NCBI GenBank assembly: GCA_002353295.1 | Contig: DEJG01000001.1 | Span: forward strand, 39,167-103,166 | DNA: 64,000 bases | Direction: 5' to 3' | Source of the DNA: Prevotella sp. UBA2754 | GTDB taxonomy: Bacteria > Bacteroidota > Bacteroidia > Bacteroidales > Bacteroidaceae | Shown: positions 35,019 through 43,700 of the stretch, piece after piece | Numbering within the stretch: position 1 is the first letter of the stretch | How the letters are laid out: each line of letters opens with the position of its first letter | Notes under the pieces: model-generated | Database searches by the model: none | What the model was told of the DNA's origin: nothing | Seen by the model: the letters and a program-made list of their open reading frames with translations, nothing else | Translations under genes and position numbers: made by a program

Positions 35019-36653
35019 TTAAGCCTTCTCAAGAGCCAAAGTCCTAGTGGGCTGATCACAAACCTCAGTAGGTCCCCAGTACTGGATAGGTCCAGGATAT
35101 ACGTAACATGTTTCCTTTGCCCAAAGATCACGATGAGCAGCAAACTCTTTGAAAGGAGCACCATCGAGCTCAACAAGAGCCTTACGAATAACAGGCTTCA
35201 TCTCACCGTTACGGCGTTCCATGTTCATCATCATGGTGATGGGCACACCACCGGCAATCCATTGGTCAGCAGGAGCTGTTGTATTCTTGACGATAGCCAT
35301 GTAACCAGTCTTGCCATTGGCAATCAGCTGAGCAGCACTGGTTCCGAGTGCATAGCAGTAGTCGGCATCAAAGTTAGAAGGTGCTGCACAACGTCCTTCA
35401 TAACCGAAGAAGTGGTGAAGAGCAGAGAACTTACCAGAATACTGACCAGCCTTCTTCATTCGTTCCAACTTCTGAGCAACCATGGTAGACAGCAGTTTTT
35501 CTGTCTCAATAAGCGAAACTTGAACATTTCCGTGTGGGTCGCGGTCGAGGGCAAGCTGACGGGCAACACCTACAGGCAGGCTATTGAATACCGCAAGGTT
35601 CTCCTCCGTCAGATGGCTCTTAGCAAAGTCTACCTGCTCGTCACGGCTGATATCCTTTGCCTCTGGCATAGCCAGAACATCATTGAGCTGAGCAATCAAT
35701 TTCTTGATGGCAGGAATGAACTCAATCAGTCCTTCTGGAATGATGATAGTACCAAAATTATCACCCTTAGCAGCACGTGCTGCTACAGCATTGGCTATAT
35801 AGGTTACGATATCGTCAAGACTCTGTTCCTTAGCCTCAACTTCCTCGCTGACTAGACAGATGTTTGGCTGGGTCTGCAAAGCACACTCAAGAGCAATATG
35901 AGAAGCAGAACGTCCCATCACCTTGATGAAGTGCCAGTACTTACGGGCAGAATTACAGTCACGCTCAATATTACCAATCAGCTCTGAATAGGTCTTACAA
36001 GCAGTATCAAAACCAAAAGAGGTTTCAATCTGATCGTTCTTCAAGTCACCGTCAATAGTCTTAGGACAACCGATAACCTGCACGCCATAATTCTTAGCAG
36101 CATAATACTCTGCCAATACACAAGCGTTGGTATTAGAGTCATCACCACCGATAATCACGATAGCCTTGATATCCAGTTCGCGGATGATCTCCAGACCTTT
36201 CTCAAACTGGTCAACCTTTTCCAATTTTGTACGACCAGAACCAATCATATCGAAACCACCGGTATTGCGATACTCATCGATAATCTCCTTGGTAAGTTCC
36301 ATATAGTTATGGTCAACCAAACCGCCAGGACCGAGGATGAAACCGAAGAGACGATTCTCAGGGTTCAACTTCTTAATCTGGTCAAACAGACCTGTAATCA
36401 CATTGTGACCACCAGGAGCCTGACCACCAGACAGGATGATACCCACGTTCATTTTCTTGGTATTGGCCTCGTCAGCAGGTACAAACTCTACGATAGGCAT
36501 ACCATAGGTGTTGGGGAATAGTTGTTTGATTTCCTCCTGATTGCCCACACTCTGTGTTGGCTGACCTTCCTTCACTTTTACTGCGCCCTGAAGAGCCTTT
36601 GGTAATTTAGGCTGATAGGCAGCTCTTGCTTTCTGCAATGCACTTTTTTCCAT
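35019..36653 (-). CDS. pfp: PPi-dependent phosphofructokinase
   Basis: Diphosphate-fructose-6-phosphate 1-phosphotransferase (544 aa, long clade). It reversibly phosphorylates fructose 6-phosphate with pyrophosphate in glycolysis. Markers: GGQAPGGHNVI for phosphate binding, GGDDSNTNA where Asp replaces the Gly of ATP enzymes, PKTIDGDL with the PPi-specific Lys, and MGRSASHIALECALQT. A -7 element TAATTTTG lies on the minus strand at 36704-36697. Confidence 0.96.
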   Translation of the reverse strand: MEKSALQKARAAYQPKLPKALQGAVKVKEGQPTQSVGNQEEIKQLFPNTYGMPIVEFVPADEANTKKMNVGIILSGGQAPGGHNVITGLFDQIKKLNPENRLFGFILGPGGLVDHNYMELTKEIIDEYRNTGGFDMIGSGRTKLEKVDQFEKGLEIIRELDIKAIVIIGGDDSNTNACVLAEYYAAKNYGVQVIGCPKTIDGDLKNDQIETSFGFDTACKTYSELIGNIERDCNSARKYWHFIKVMGRSASHIALECALQTQPNICLVSEEVEAKEQSLDDIVTYIANAVAARAAKGDNFGTIIIPEGLIEFIPAIKKLIAQLNDVLAMPEAKDISRDEQVDFAKSHLTEENLAVFNSLPVGVARQLALDRDPHGNVQVSLIETEKLLSTMVAQKLERMKKAGQYSGKFSALHHFFGYEGRCAAPSNFDADYCYALGTSAAQLIANGKTGYMAIVKNTTAPADQWIAGGVPITMMMNMERRNGEMKPVIRKALVELDGAPFKEFAAHRDLWAKETCYVYPGPIQYWGPTEVCDQPTRTLALEKA

Positions 36654-36696
36654 ATAATCTGTTATTAATAAATAATGATAGTTCCATTTTGGCTGA

Positions 36697-36704
36697 CAAA
36701 ATTA
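36697..36704 (-). promoter_or_regulatory. -7 element of pfp
   Basis: TAATTTTG on the minus strand, about 45 bp upstream of the pfp ATG. The -33 region is AT-rich without an exact TTTG. Confidence 0.5.
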
Positions 36705-36776
36705 ATCATTTTCTTAAAGAAATAAGAAAGATTATCGCCTATTTTCTGCTTTTTTAGTTTTTTTGTGAAGAAAAAC

Positions 36777-36807
36777 CTTGTTAGTTGAAAAAAATTCCGT
36801 ATCTTTG
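36777..36807 (+). promoter_or_regulatory. Promoter of small unknown gene at 36848
   Basis: TATCTTTG at 36800-36807 with CTTG at 36777-36780, 19 bp upstream, as an approximate -33 box. A GGAGGAG at 36834-36840, 7 bp before the ATG, is an unusually strong Shine-Dalgarno sequence for this phylum. Confidence 0.6.
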
Positions 36808-36847
36808 GAGAGCAAACAATCAAATAGTTAAATGGAGGAGATAATTT

Positions 36848-37117
36848 ATGAGTAACAAAAGAACACTAAAGAAACAAATCAACCATGTCTGTGAAGAACT
36901 CTTTGTAGACTTCGTAGCAGCATCTTTGTATGGCAAGGCACCCACGCAAGAAAAGGCTGAAGCCATTTTACGATCACTAGCCCATCTACAAAAAAACTAC
37001 ACAAGTCGTATTTGTCATCCAGAACCTGGCATGTCACCTAAAAGCTATTTCAAGGATTTACGAATTAGTTTCTCTAAAGAGACACATGAAATTCTAGATC
37101 ATATTATAAACTTATAA
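36848..37117 (+). CDS. Small conserved-looking protein, unknown
   Basis: 89 aa, no signal peptide or membrane segment, mixed charged helices (MSNKRTLKKQINHVCEELF at the start). It has its own promoter and a strong Shine-Dalgarno sequence, which supports translation. It is 8 bp upstream of the acyltransferase gene. Family not recognised. Confidence 0.75.
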   Translation: MSNKRTLKKQINHVCEELFVDFVAASLYGKAPTQEKAEAILRSLAHLQKNYTSRICHPEPGMSPKSYFKDLRISFSKETHEILDHIINL

Positions 37118-37125
37118 TTATATTT

Positions 37126-37683
37126 ATGTGGAAATCATTTTGTAATTGGCTACTATACAAATGGATGGGGTGGACTTCTGAAGTAACGGAGGCTCACCCC
37201 GACAAGTATATTGTATGTCTGGCGCCTCATACCAGCAACTGGGACTTTGTAATTGGACAACTATATAATGGTGCTACAGGGATGAAAAGCAACTTCCTCA
37301 TGAAGAAGGAGTGGTTCTTTTGGCCTCTTGGCCCCATCTTCAGGAGTTTGGGCGGTATCCCCGTTTGGCGCTCAAAACACACCAGTATGACAGACCATCT
37401 TGCTGAAACTGCCAAACGTGAGAAGATGTTCCGTCTATGTATTACACCAGAGGGCACACGTTCGTCAAATCCCGACTGGAAGAAAGGCTTTTATTATATT
37501 GCACAGAAAGCAGGAATACCCATCTTGCTTTATGGGATTGACTATGAGAAGCGGCGCATAGAATGCACCAAGACTATTATCCCCAATGGAGACATTGACC
37601 AACAGATTCGCGAGATTAAACTATATTTTAGTAAGTTCAAAGGCAAGAAACCAGAGAACTTTACGATTGGAAATATTCAATGA
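37126..37683 (+). CDS. PlsC-type 1-acylglycerol-3-phosphate acyltransferase family protein
   Basis: 185-aa short acyltransferase of the LPLAT superfamily. Motif I is HTSNWD (an HX4D form), motif III EGTRSSNP. It would move an acyl chain onto a lysophospholipid or a related acceptor at the membrane. No strong membrane helix beyond the N-terminal region. The stop overlaps the ATG of the next gene by 4 bp (ATGA at 37680). Confidence 0.9.
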   Translation: MWKSFCNWLLYKWMGWTSEVTEAHPDKYIVCLAPHTSNWDFVIGQLYNGATGMKSNFLMKKEWFFWPLGPIFRSLGGIPVWRSKHTSMTDHLAETAKREKMFRLCITPEGTRSSNPDWKKGFYYIAQKAGIPILLYGIDYEKRRIECTKTIIPNGDIDQQIREIKLYFSKFKGKKPENFTIGNIQ

Positions 37684-40565
37684 AAAAAATTACTGTTGTT
37701 TTCCTCCTAACGGCACTTCTCTGCGGAAACCATATATTTGCTCAGGGAAATATCAAGACCATTCAGGAGAAACTTGAAGATTATTTTAAAAATTACAAAC
37801 CAAAGGGCGCACAGTTTTCAAGGACTGCACACCTTGATGATTTGCAAATTGACGACGAGGAGAAATTACTCGTTGTCTCTGTGAATAATGCTTTTGCCGA
37901 ACAAAGTTTTACTCCCACGATAGTTGAGAACATCTATAGTCAGATTAAACAACTACTCCCTCCACCTTACGACAGCTATTATCTGCAGGTAAACACCCAT
38001 AATTACGAACTGCAGGATCTGATTCCCAATCGTCTGCGTCACAATCAGGATAAGTCACGTCTATGGAACGATATCGACTATCAAGGAAAGCCCTGGGTAA
38101 AAAACATGTCTATTCCTCTTGAGATTACGGAAGGTCTTCAAGGGCGGCATCTCTCACTTTGGGCCAGTCACGGGCGCTATTACGACAATAAAAATGATAT
38201 TTGGAAATGGCAACGCCCAAAACTTTTTGGAACTACAGAAGACCTATTTACCCAGACCATCGTTGTACCCTACCTTATTCCCATGTTAGAGAATGCTGGG
38301 GCCATCGTATTCACGCCTCGTGAACGAGCCTGGCAACGGGAAGAAATGATTGTCGACAATGATGGCGACAAACTTCATTATATCGAAAAGGACACTCACG
38401 GAAAGTGGCATAACACCCCTCTTCCCGGCTTTGCCTATCACGATGCACCATACGCCGACAACGAGAATCCTTTTGAAACAGGTACGGCTCGCTATATCAA
38501 AACGACTAACAGCGACAGCCGTTTTTCTCAGGTAGCCTACCAACCCCATTTCCCTAAAGAAGGTCGTTATGCGGTCTATGTCAGTTATCAGACATTGGAA
38601 AACAGTATTGACGATGCCGAATACACAGTTTGGCACAAGGGTGAACGTACCGTCTTCCATGTCAATCAACAAATGGGAAGTGGAACATGGGTTTATTTAG
38701 GAACTTTCGATTTCGATAAAGGATATAGTGGATTCAATTGTGTCACACTATCCAACCATAGTCGCCAACATGGCGTAGTGACTACCGATGCAGTACGCTT
38801 CGGTGGTGGAATGGGTAATATTCAGCGAGGGGAAAGCGTGAGTGGTATGCCTCGTGCCCTTGAAGGTGCTCGTTATTATGCCCAATGGGCTGGAATGCCC
38901 TACTTCGTTTATAGCAGTCGTGAAGGTACTGACGACTATGCTGACGACATTAATGTACGATCTAACATGACTAATTATCTGGCCGGTGGTTCTCCCTATG
39001 TACCTGACACAATGGGACTACGCGTACCTATTGAATTGTCGCTGGCAGTGCACAGCGATGCCGGATATGCCAAAGACTTTGCAGACAAGATAGGTTCTCT
39101 CGCAATAGCAACTACCAATTACAATAACGGTAAATTACAATCGGGTATCTCTCGCCTAGCCTCTCGTGATTTGGCTGACGAAATCCTCACCAGTGTTACT
39201 ACCGAATTAGAAGCGAAATACGGACACTGGAAACGCCGCGAACTCTATGATCGTAATTATTCCGAAACACGTGTGCCTTTAGTACCCAGCGCCATCTTGG
39301 AAACGATGTCGCATCAGAACTTCCCAGACATGCGTTATGGACAAGATCCCAATTTCCGTTTCACGCTGGCTCGCATTATCTATAAGTCCATTTTGCGCTA
39401 TGTCTCTCGGCAGCATGATCAGAATTTTGTAGTCAGCCCATTGACACCTCAGAATTTCCGCATTGAGTTGTCTAAAAATACAGCTATCCTGCAATGGGAT
39501 GCTGTCAACGATCCTCAAGAGCCATCAGCCACTCCGTCTGGTTATATTGTATATACTTCTGAAGGTGAAGCAGACTTTGACAACGGAGTTTATGTGCATG
39601 GGAAGAGCCACAAGGTTGAACTTTCTCCCAACCAGTTATACCATTTTAAAGTGGTGGCAACCAACAAAGGTGGGATGAGTTTCCCCACCGAGGTGCTTTC
39701 TGCCTATTATCACCCCAAAGCAAAGCAAACAGTGATGATTGTCAATGGGTTCCATCGTCTTTCATCTCCTGCTATTATCAATCATGACGAGCAACAGGGA
39801 TTCGACCTTGATGCCGACCCTGGCATTACATATGGAACTACTGCAGGATGGGTAGGACGCCAACGCGCTTTCAGCACGCTGCAGGCAGGTGGTTCTTCTA
39901 TGGACGATCTTGGATGGAGCAGCGATGAACTGGCGGGTATGTTTGTTGCCGGCAACGATTTCAATTATGTAGCAACACATGCCAAGGCTATTGCCTCCGC
40001 TCAAGAATACAACCTGGTCAGCTGTTCCAGCAAAGCCATTGAAAAAGGATTAGTGAGATTGAATAACTATGCTATGCTTGATTTGGTTTTAGGCCTGGAA
40101 CGTAATGATGGACATAGCTTGGTGTTTTACAAATCTTTTCCTTCCGCCCTTCGTCGTGCTGTGCATAATTTCGCCCATCAAGGAGGAGCCTTATTGGTAA
40201 GTGGGGCATATATTGGTACAGATATTGCAGGAACCGAAGAACAACAATTCCTTCAACAGACGTTGAAATGTGCATACCAAGGACAATATCGTGGTGAGAA
40301 TAATACAGTGATTGGACTGGGTACGCAATTCGAATATTATAATCAATTGAACGAAGACCATTACGCTTCGACTTCTTCTGATGCTTTCTCACCACTCCCT
40401 ACAGCCTATGCCGTCATGCGCTATGCCGACGGACAGGATGCTGCTGTGGCTTATAAAGGCACCGACTATCGTTCATTCACTATGGGTTTCCCCTTCGAGT
40501 GTATTAAGAACGAACAGAAACAGGGGTCCCTCATGCGAGGAATATTGAATTATCTTTTAAAATAA
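37680..40565 (+). CDS. Secreted amidase-like protein with golvesin and FnIII domains
   Basis: 961 aa with signal peptide (about 1-21). The first half is amidase_3-like: LWASHGRYYDN, LAVHSDAGYAKD and AILETMSHQNFPDMRYG supply the His/His/Glu set of zinc N-acetylmuramoyl-L-alanine amidases. A golvesin/xanthan-lyase-type beta domain is inserted (about 285-380, GRYAVYVSYQTLENS, GTWVYLGTFDFDKG), followed by a fibronectin type III domain (about 583-680) and a C-terminal domain of about 280 residues of unknown role. Bacteroidota versions are often called xanthan lyase from the golvesin domain alone; cell-wall amidase is better supported. Confidence 0.85.
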   Translation: MKKITVVFLLTALLCGNHIFAQGNIKTIQEKLEDYFKNYKPKGAQFSRTAHLDDLQIDDEEKLLVVSVNNAFAEQSFTPTIVENIYSQIKQLLPPPYDSYYLQVNTHNYELQDLIPNRLRHNQDKSRLWNDIDYQGKPWVKNMSIPLEITEGLQGRHLSLWASHGRYYDNKNDIWKWQRPKLFGTTEDLFTQTIVVPYLIPMLENAGAIVFTPRERAWQREEMIVDNDGDKLHYIEKDTHGKWHNTPLPGFAYHDAPYADNENPFETGTARYIKTTNSDSRFSQVAYQPHFPKEGRYAVYVSYQTLENSIDDAEYTVWHKGERTVFHVNQQMGSGTWVYLGTFDFDKGYSGFNCVTLSNHSRQHGVVTTDAVRFGGGMGNIQRGESVSGMPRALEGARYYAQWAGMPYFVYSSREGTDDYADDINVRSNMTNYLAGGSPYVPDTMGLRVPIELSLAVHSDAGYAKDFADKIGSLAIATTNYNNGKLQSGISRLASRDLADEILTSVTTELEAKYGHWKRRELYDRNYSETRVPLVPSAILETMSHQNFPDMRYGQDPNFRFTLARIIYKSILRYVSRQHDQNFVVSPLTPQNFRIELSKNTAILQWDAVNDPQEPSATPSGYIVYTSEGEADFDNGVYVHGKSHKVELSPNQLYHFKVVATNKGGMSFPTEVLSAYYHPKAKQTVMIVNGFHRLSSPAIINHDEQQGFDLDADPGITYGTTAGWVGRQRAFSTLQAGGSSMDDLGWSSDELAGMFVAGNDFNYVATHAKAIASAQEYNLVSCSSKAIEKGLVRLNNYAMLDLVLGLERNDGHSLVFYKSFPSALRRAVHNFAHQGGALLVSGAYIGTDIAGTEEQQFLQQTLKCAYQGQYRGENNTVIGLGTQFEYYNQLNEDHYASTSSDAFSPLPTAYAVMRYADGQDAAVAYKGTDYRSFTMGFPFECIKNEQKQGSLMRGILNYLLK

Positions 40566-40586
40566 TAAACTAAAACCTATTAAATT

Positions 40587-40934
40587 ATGTACAAAATTCA
40601 AGCAAATTCATCTGGTACGCGAAACATCGAGATTAGCGACCTACACTTAGAAACCATCGAGAAGTACCAACTCTTCCGCGACCTCATTGACTCCAACGGT
40701 TACGTGGACGAACAGGTCCTAGACAAACTGAAACTCAACATCCGCTCCATGCTGGAGTCTGATGCTGGCAAGGACAAAAATCTTCTCGACCTCTGTCTCG
40801 ATGTCATCTACCATCAGAACATGAAAGCCTACGGTTTACAACAACTTGTCCTTCTTTTCATTAACTGGAAGAATCGTGGCAACGACAATCTCGGTATGAC
40901 CACACGTGCATTCCAGGGAACTCCGTTTAATTGA
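40587..40934 (+). CDS. Small cytoplasmic protein, unknown
   Basis: 115 aa, predicted mostly helical, no signal peptide or membrane segment. It contains HLETIEKYQLFRDLIDSNG and ends FQGTPFN. The TGA stop lies at the first unit of a GAGAGTT heptad repeat that carries the start of ygiQ 18 bp later. No family recognised. Confidence 0.7.
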   Translation: MYKIQANSSGTRNIEISDLHLETIEKYQLFRDLIDSNGYVDEQVLDKLKLNIRSMLESDAGKDKNLLDLCLDVIYHQNMKAYGLQQLVLLFINWKNRGNDNLGMTTRAFQGTPFN

Positions 40935-40967
40935 GAGTTGAGAGTTGAGAGATGAGAGTTGAGAGTT
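40933..40967 (+). repeat. Heptad tandem repeat holding the ygiQ start
   Basis: GAGAGTT (40933), GAGAGTT (40940), GAGAGAT (40947), GAGAGTT (40954), GAGAGTT (40961). The upstream stop TGA (40932-40934) overlaps the first unit; the ATG at 40952 arises where the third unit is GAGAGAT instead of GAGAGTT. The first five codons of ygiQ (MRVES) are therefore repeat sequence. Confidence 0.9.
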
Positions 40968-42778
40968 ATAGACTGACGGATTTTCTTCCTACGACAAAGA
41001 AGGAATTGGAACTCAGAGGATGGGATGAAGTTGACATCATCCTGTTCTCTGGTGATGCCTATGTCGATCACCCTTCTTTTGGCGCAGCAGTAATTGGACG
41101 TGTGCTCGAAGCTGCCGGCTATCGGGTGGCTATCGTACCTCAGCCAGACTGGCATGGCGATTACCGTGATTTCAAGAAGTTGGGTCGTCCTCGACTATTC
41201 TTCGGCATTGCTCCTGGTTGCATGGACTCTATGGTGAATAAATACACAGCCAATCGTCGACTGCGTGCTGAAGATGCCTATAGTCCAGACGGACGTCATG
41301 ACACACGACCTGAATACCCCACTATCGTCTATTCCAACATCCTTCGCCAACTCTATCCCGATGTCCCCATTGTATTAGGAGGCATTGAGGCCTCTTTGCG
41401 CCGACTCACCCACTACGACTATTGGCAGGAAAGGCTTCGCCCTTGCATTCTATGCGATGCCCCAGCCGATCTGATTGTATATGGAATGGGCGAAAAACCC
41501 ATTATTGAGATTGCACACCGATTAGACGAGGGGCAACCAGTCAGCGCGCTACATGACATTCCTCAGATTGTATATCTTACTAACGATATCACACCAACAG
41601 ATAGCGATATCGTGCTACATTCTCACGAAGACTGTTTACGCGACAAGCGCATGCAGGCCGAAAACTTCCGTTACATCGAGGAACAGTCGAATATGATGCA
41701 TGCTCAACGCCTGCTCCAGCGTGTAAACGACTCTTATGCAGTCGTTAACCCTCCCTATCCTCCGATGACCACCGCTGAACTCGATGCTTCTTTCGACCTC
41801 CCTTACACGCGCCAGCCTCATCCCAAATATAAATGCAAGCGCATTCCCGCCTACGATATGATCAAGCACAGCATCAACATCCATCGAGGCTGTTTTGGAG
41901 GCTGTGCCTTCTGCACCATTTCTGCTCACCAAGGAAAGTTCATTTCCTGTCGCTCAAAGGAGAGCATATTAAAAGAAGCAAAACAAGTCGTTGAGATGCC
42001 CGATTTCAAGGGATACCTCTCCGATTTGGGCGGCCCTTCTGCTAATATGTATGGCATGAAGGGACGCAACATCAATGCGTGTGAAAAATGCAAGCGTCCT
42101 AGCTGCATCCATCCCCAGGTGTGTCCCAATCTCAATACCGACCATAGTGCACTACTCGACATTTACCGGGCTGTTGATGCCTTACCAGGTATCAAGAAAA
42201 GCTTTATCGGAAGTGGCGTGCGCTACGACCTCATCCTGCATCATAGCAAAGACGAGACTGTCAATCAAGCTGCACGAGATTACGCCTTCGAACTCATCAC
42301 CCGCCATGTCAGCGGCCGACTGAAGGTAGCACCAGAACATACTAGCGACCGTGTTCTCCAACTAATGCGCAAACCGTCCTTTCGCTTGTTCTACGATTTT
42401 AAACGCATCTTCGACCGCATCAATCATGACGAGCACCTCAACCAGCAAATCATTCCCTACTTCATTTCCAGCCATCCTGGATGCACTGAGCAGGATATGG
42501 CACAACTGGCAGAGATTACCAAACAACTGAATTTTCATTTGGAACAAGTACAAGATTTCACACCCACCCCAATGACCGTTTCTACCGAAATGTGGTATAC
42601 GGGCTACGACCCATATACGATGGAGAAGGTGTATAGTGCTCACAGCCAACAGGAGAAGCTTGCCCAGCGCCAGTATTTCTTCTGGTATAAAGACAGCAAT
42701 CATGCTAATAATCGAACAAACTACAATCCCCAAAAATCCGCAAAAGAAAAACGAAGACGGAATTCTCGTAAGTCCTGA
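40952..42778 (+). CDS. ygiQ: YgiQ family radical SAM protein
   Basis: 608-aa radical SAM enzyme of the UPF0313/YgiQ family, natural substrate unknown. N-terminal cobalamin-binding-like region (WDEVDIILFSGDAYVDHPSFG), then the 4Fe-4S cysteines in HRGCFGGCAFCTI (CxxxCxxC, around residue 313-320) and a second Cys group CEKCKRPSCIHPQVC. The C-terminus is Lys/Arg-rich. The ATG at 40952 is inside the heptad repeat; the next in-frame ATG is far downstream, so this start is needed to keep the conserved YRLTDFLPTT sequence. Confidence 0.92.
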   Translation: MRVESYRLTDFLPTTKKELELRGWDEVDIILFSGDAYVDHPSFGAAVIGRVLEAAGYRVAIVPQPDWHGDYRDFKKLGRPRLFFGIAPGCMDSMVNKYTANRRLRAEDAYSPDGRHDTRPEYPTIVYSNILRQLYPDVPIVLGGIEASLRRLTHYDYWQERLRPCILCDAPADLIVYGMGEKPIIEIAHRLDEGQPVSALHDIPQIVYLTNDITPTDSDIVLHSHEDCLRDKRMQAENFRYIEEQSNMMHAQRLLQRVNDSYAVVNPPYPPMTTAELDASFDLPYTRQPHPKYKCKRIPAYDMIKHSINIHRGCFGGCAFCTISAHQGKFISCRSKESILKEAKQVVEMPDFKGYLSDLGGPSANMYGMKGRNINACEKCKRPSCIHPQVCPNLNTDHSALLDIYRAVDALPGIKKSFIGSGVRYDLILHHSKDETVNQAARDYAFELITRHVSGRLKVAPEHTSDRVLQLMRKPSFRLFYDFKRIFDRINHDEHLNQQIIPYFISSHPGCTEQDMAQLAEITKQLNFHLEQVQDFTPTPMTVSTEMWYTGYDPYTMEKVYSAHSQQEKLAQRQYFFWYKDSNHANNRTNYNPQKSAKEKRRRNSRKS

Positions 42779-43508
42779 TTTCATAGCCGTCATCGATGGT
42801 TCCACCTCCAAGACCGACTATCGGCACAGTTTTTGGCGCAGCAACGGACGACAAGCTACTCACTTGGTTTGTCGTTATCTGAAACATGCTCCCAAACAAC
42901 TCTCGTGTCATGAGTTTCTACGGGGTGTTTCAGCCTATATCCGCAAACACTATCGAAAATCTCACCTGTCGCGTCTGATGGAACATCCCGAAGAACGACT
43001 CACCTGTTCTGCCATCATCTATAGCCGATTGCAACGTCAGATATGGATGGTGGGCGACTGCCAATGCCTTTTAGATGGACAATTACTTGAGAATCCCAAA
43101 CCACAGGAGGCTGTCTATGCTGCTAAACGTGCCAAGCATGCCAAACAGCTCCTTGCTGAAGGCATGACCATAGAACAATTGCGCACCCATGATGCAGCCC
43201 GCGACTTTATCCTGCCCGATATCGTTGCGAGCATGAAGCAACAGAATGTCACTTATTCCGTCATCGATGGATTCCCGATACCAGAACACCTTGTCCCGGT
43301 CATTACTCTCGATTTCCATCCCCACGAAATCATATTTGCCACCGATGGTTATCCCATTCTCTGCCCCACCCTTGCCGAGAGTGAACAACGGTTAGCGCAA
43401 CAACGCGAGAACGATCCCTTGAACATCGACAGTTTCCTCGCCAGCAAAGCATTTATGCTAGGGCAAGATTCTTTTGATGACAGGACATATGTAAGATTTC
43501 AGGTCTGA
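42702..43508 (+). CDS. PP2C-like phosphatase-fold protein
   Basis: 268 aa. The pattern of metal-binding acidic motifs of PP2C phosphatases is present: VIDGSTSKT near residue 30, WMVGDCQC in the middle, FATDGYPI and a final FDDRTYVRF. It could be a serine/threonine phosphatase or a relative with another substrate; I have not seen it named. ATG 42702 gives a 77-bp overlap with the end of ygiQ in another frame, an unusually long overlap; a downstream start would remove little conserved sequence, so the exact start is uncertain. Confidence 0.7.
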   Translation: MLIIEQTTIPKNPQKKNEDGILVSPDFIAVIDGSTSKTDYRHSFWRSNGRQATHLVCRYLKHAPKQLSCHEFLRGVSAYIRKHYRKSHLSRLMEHPEERLTCSAIIYSRLQRQIWMVGDCQCLLDGQLLENPKPQEAVYAAKRAKHAKQLLAEGMTIEQLRTHDAARDFILPDIVASMKQQNVTYSVIDGFPIPEHLVPVITLDFHPHEIIFATDGYPILCPTLAESEQRLAQQRENDPLNIDSFLASKAFMLGQDSFDDRTYVRFQV

Positions 43509-43510
43509 AA

Positions 43511-43542
43511 TTTGGCGCTTTGCCAAAAAAGTAGTACCTTTG
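43511..43542 (+). promoter_or_regulatory. Promoter of tRNA-Arg
   Basis: TTTG 43511-43514, 20-bp spacer, TACCTTTG 43535-43542. Transcription would start about 8-10 nt before the mature tRNA. The -33 box begins 3 bases after the stop of the preceding gene. Confidence 0.8.
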
Positions 43543-43557
43543 CACGCTGAAAATGAT

Positions 43558-43631
43558 GGTCCGGTAGCTCAGCTGGATAGAGCAACAGCCTTCTAAGCTG
43601 TGGGTCTCGGGTTCGAATCCCGACCGGATCA
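43558..43631 (+). tRNA. tRNA-Arg (anticodon TCT)
   Basis: 74-nt cloverleaf. The 7-bp acceptor stem GGTCCGG pairs with CCGGATC (one G-T pair), discriminator A at 43631. D arm GCTC/GAGC, anticodon stem CAGCC/AGCTG-side with loop CTTCTAA giving anticodon TCT, and T arm CGGG-TTCGAAT-CCCG. The CCA end is not encoded. It reads AGA codons. Confidence 0.96.
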
Positions 43632-43641
43632 CAAAAACGTC

Positions 43642-43682
43642 AAAAGGGTGACAGACTTTATAAGTTCTGCACCCTTTTCTTT
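43642..43682 (+). terminator. Terminator after tRNA-Arg
   Basis: AAAAGGGTG (43642-43650) pairs with CACCCTTTT (43670-43678), and an inner CAGACTT/AAGTTCTG stem extends the hairpin. It is followed by CTTTATT. It separates the tRNA from the polymerase gene. Confidence 0.8.
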
Positions 43683-43700
43683 ATTAAGTTAGGACAACTG

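Noticed and set aside
40933..40967. CRISPR-like array
   Set aside because: Units are only 7 nt with no spacers, so it is a simple tandem repeat.
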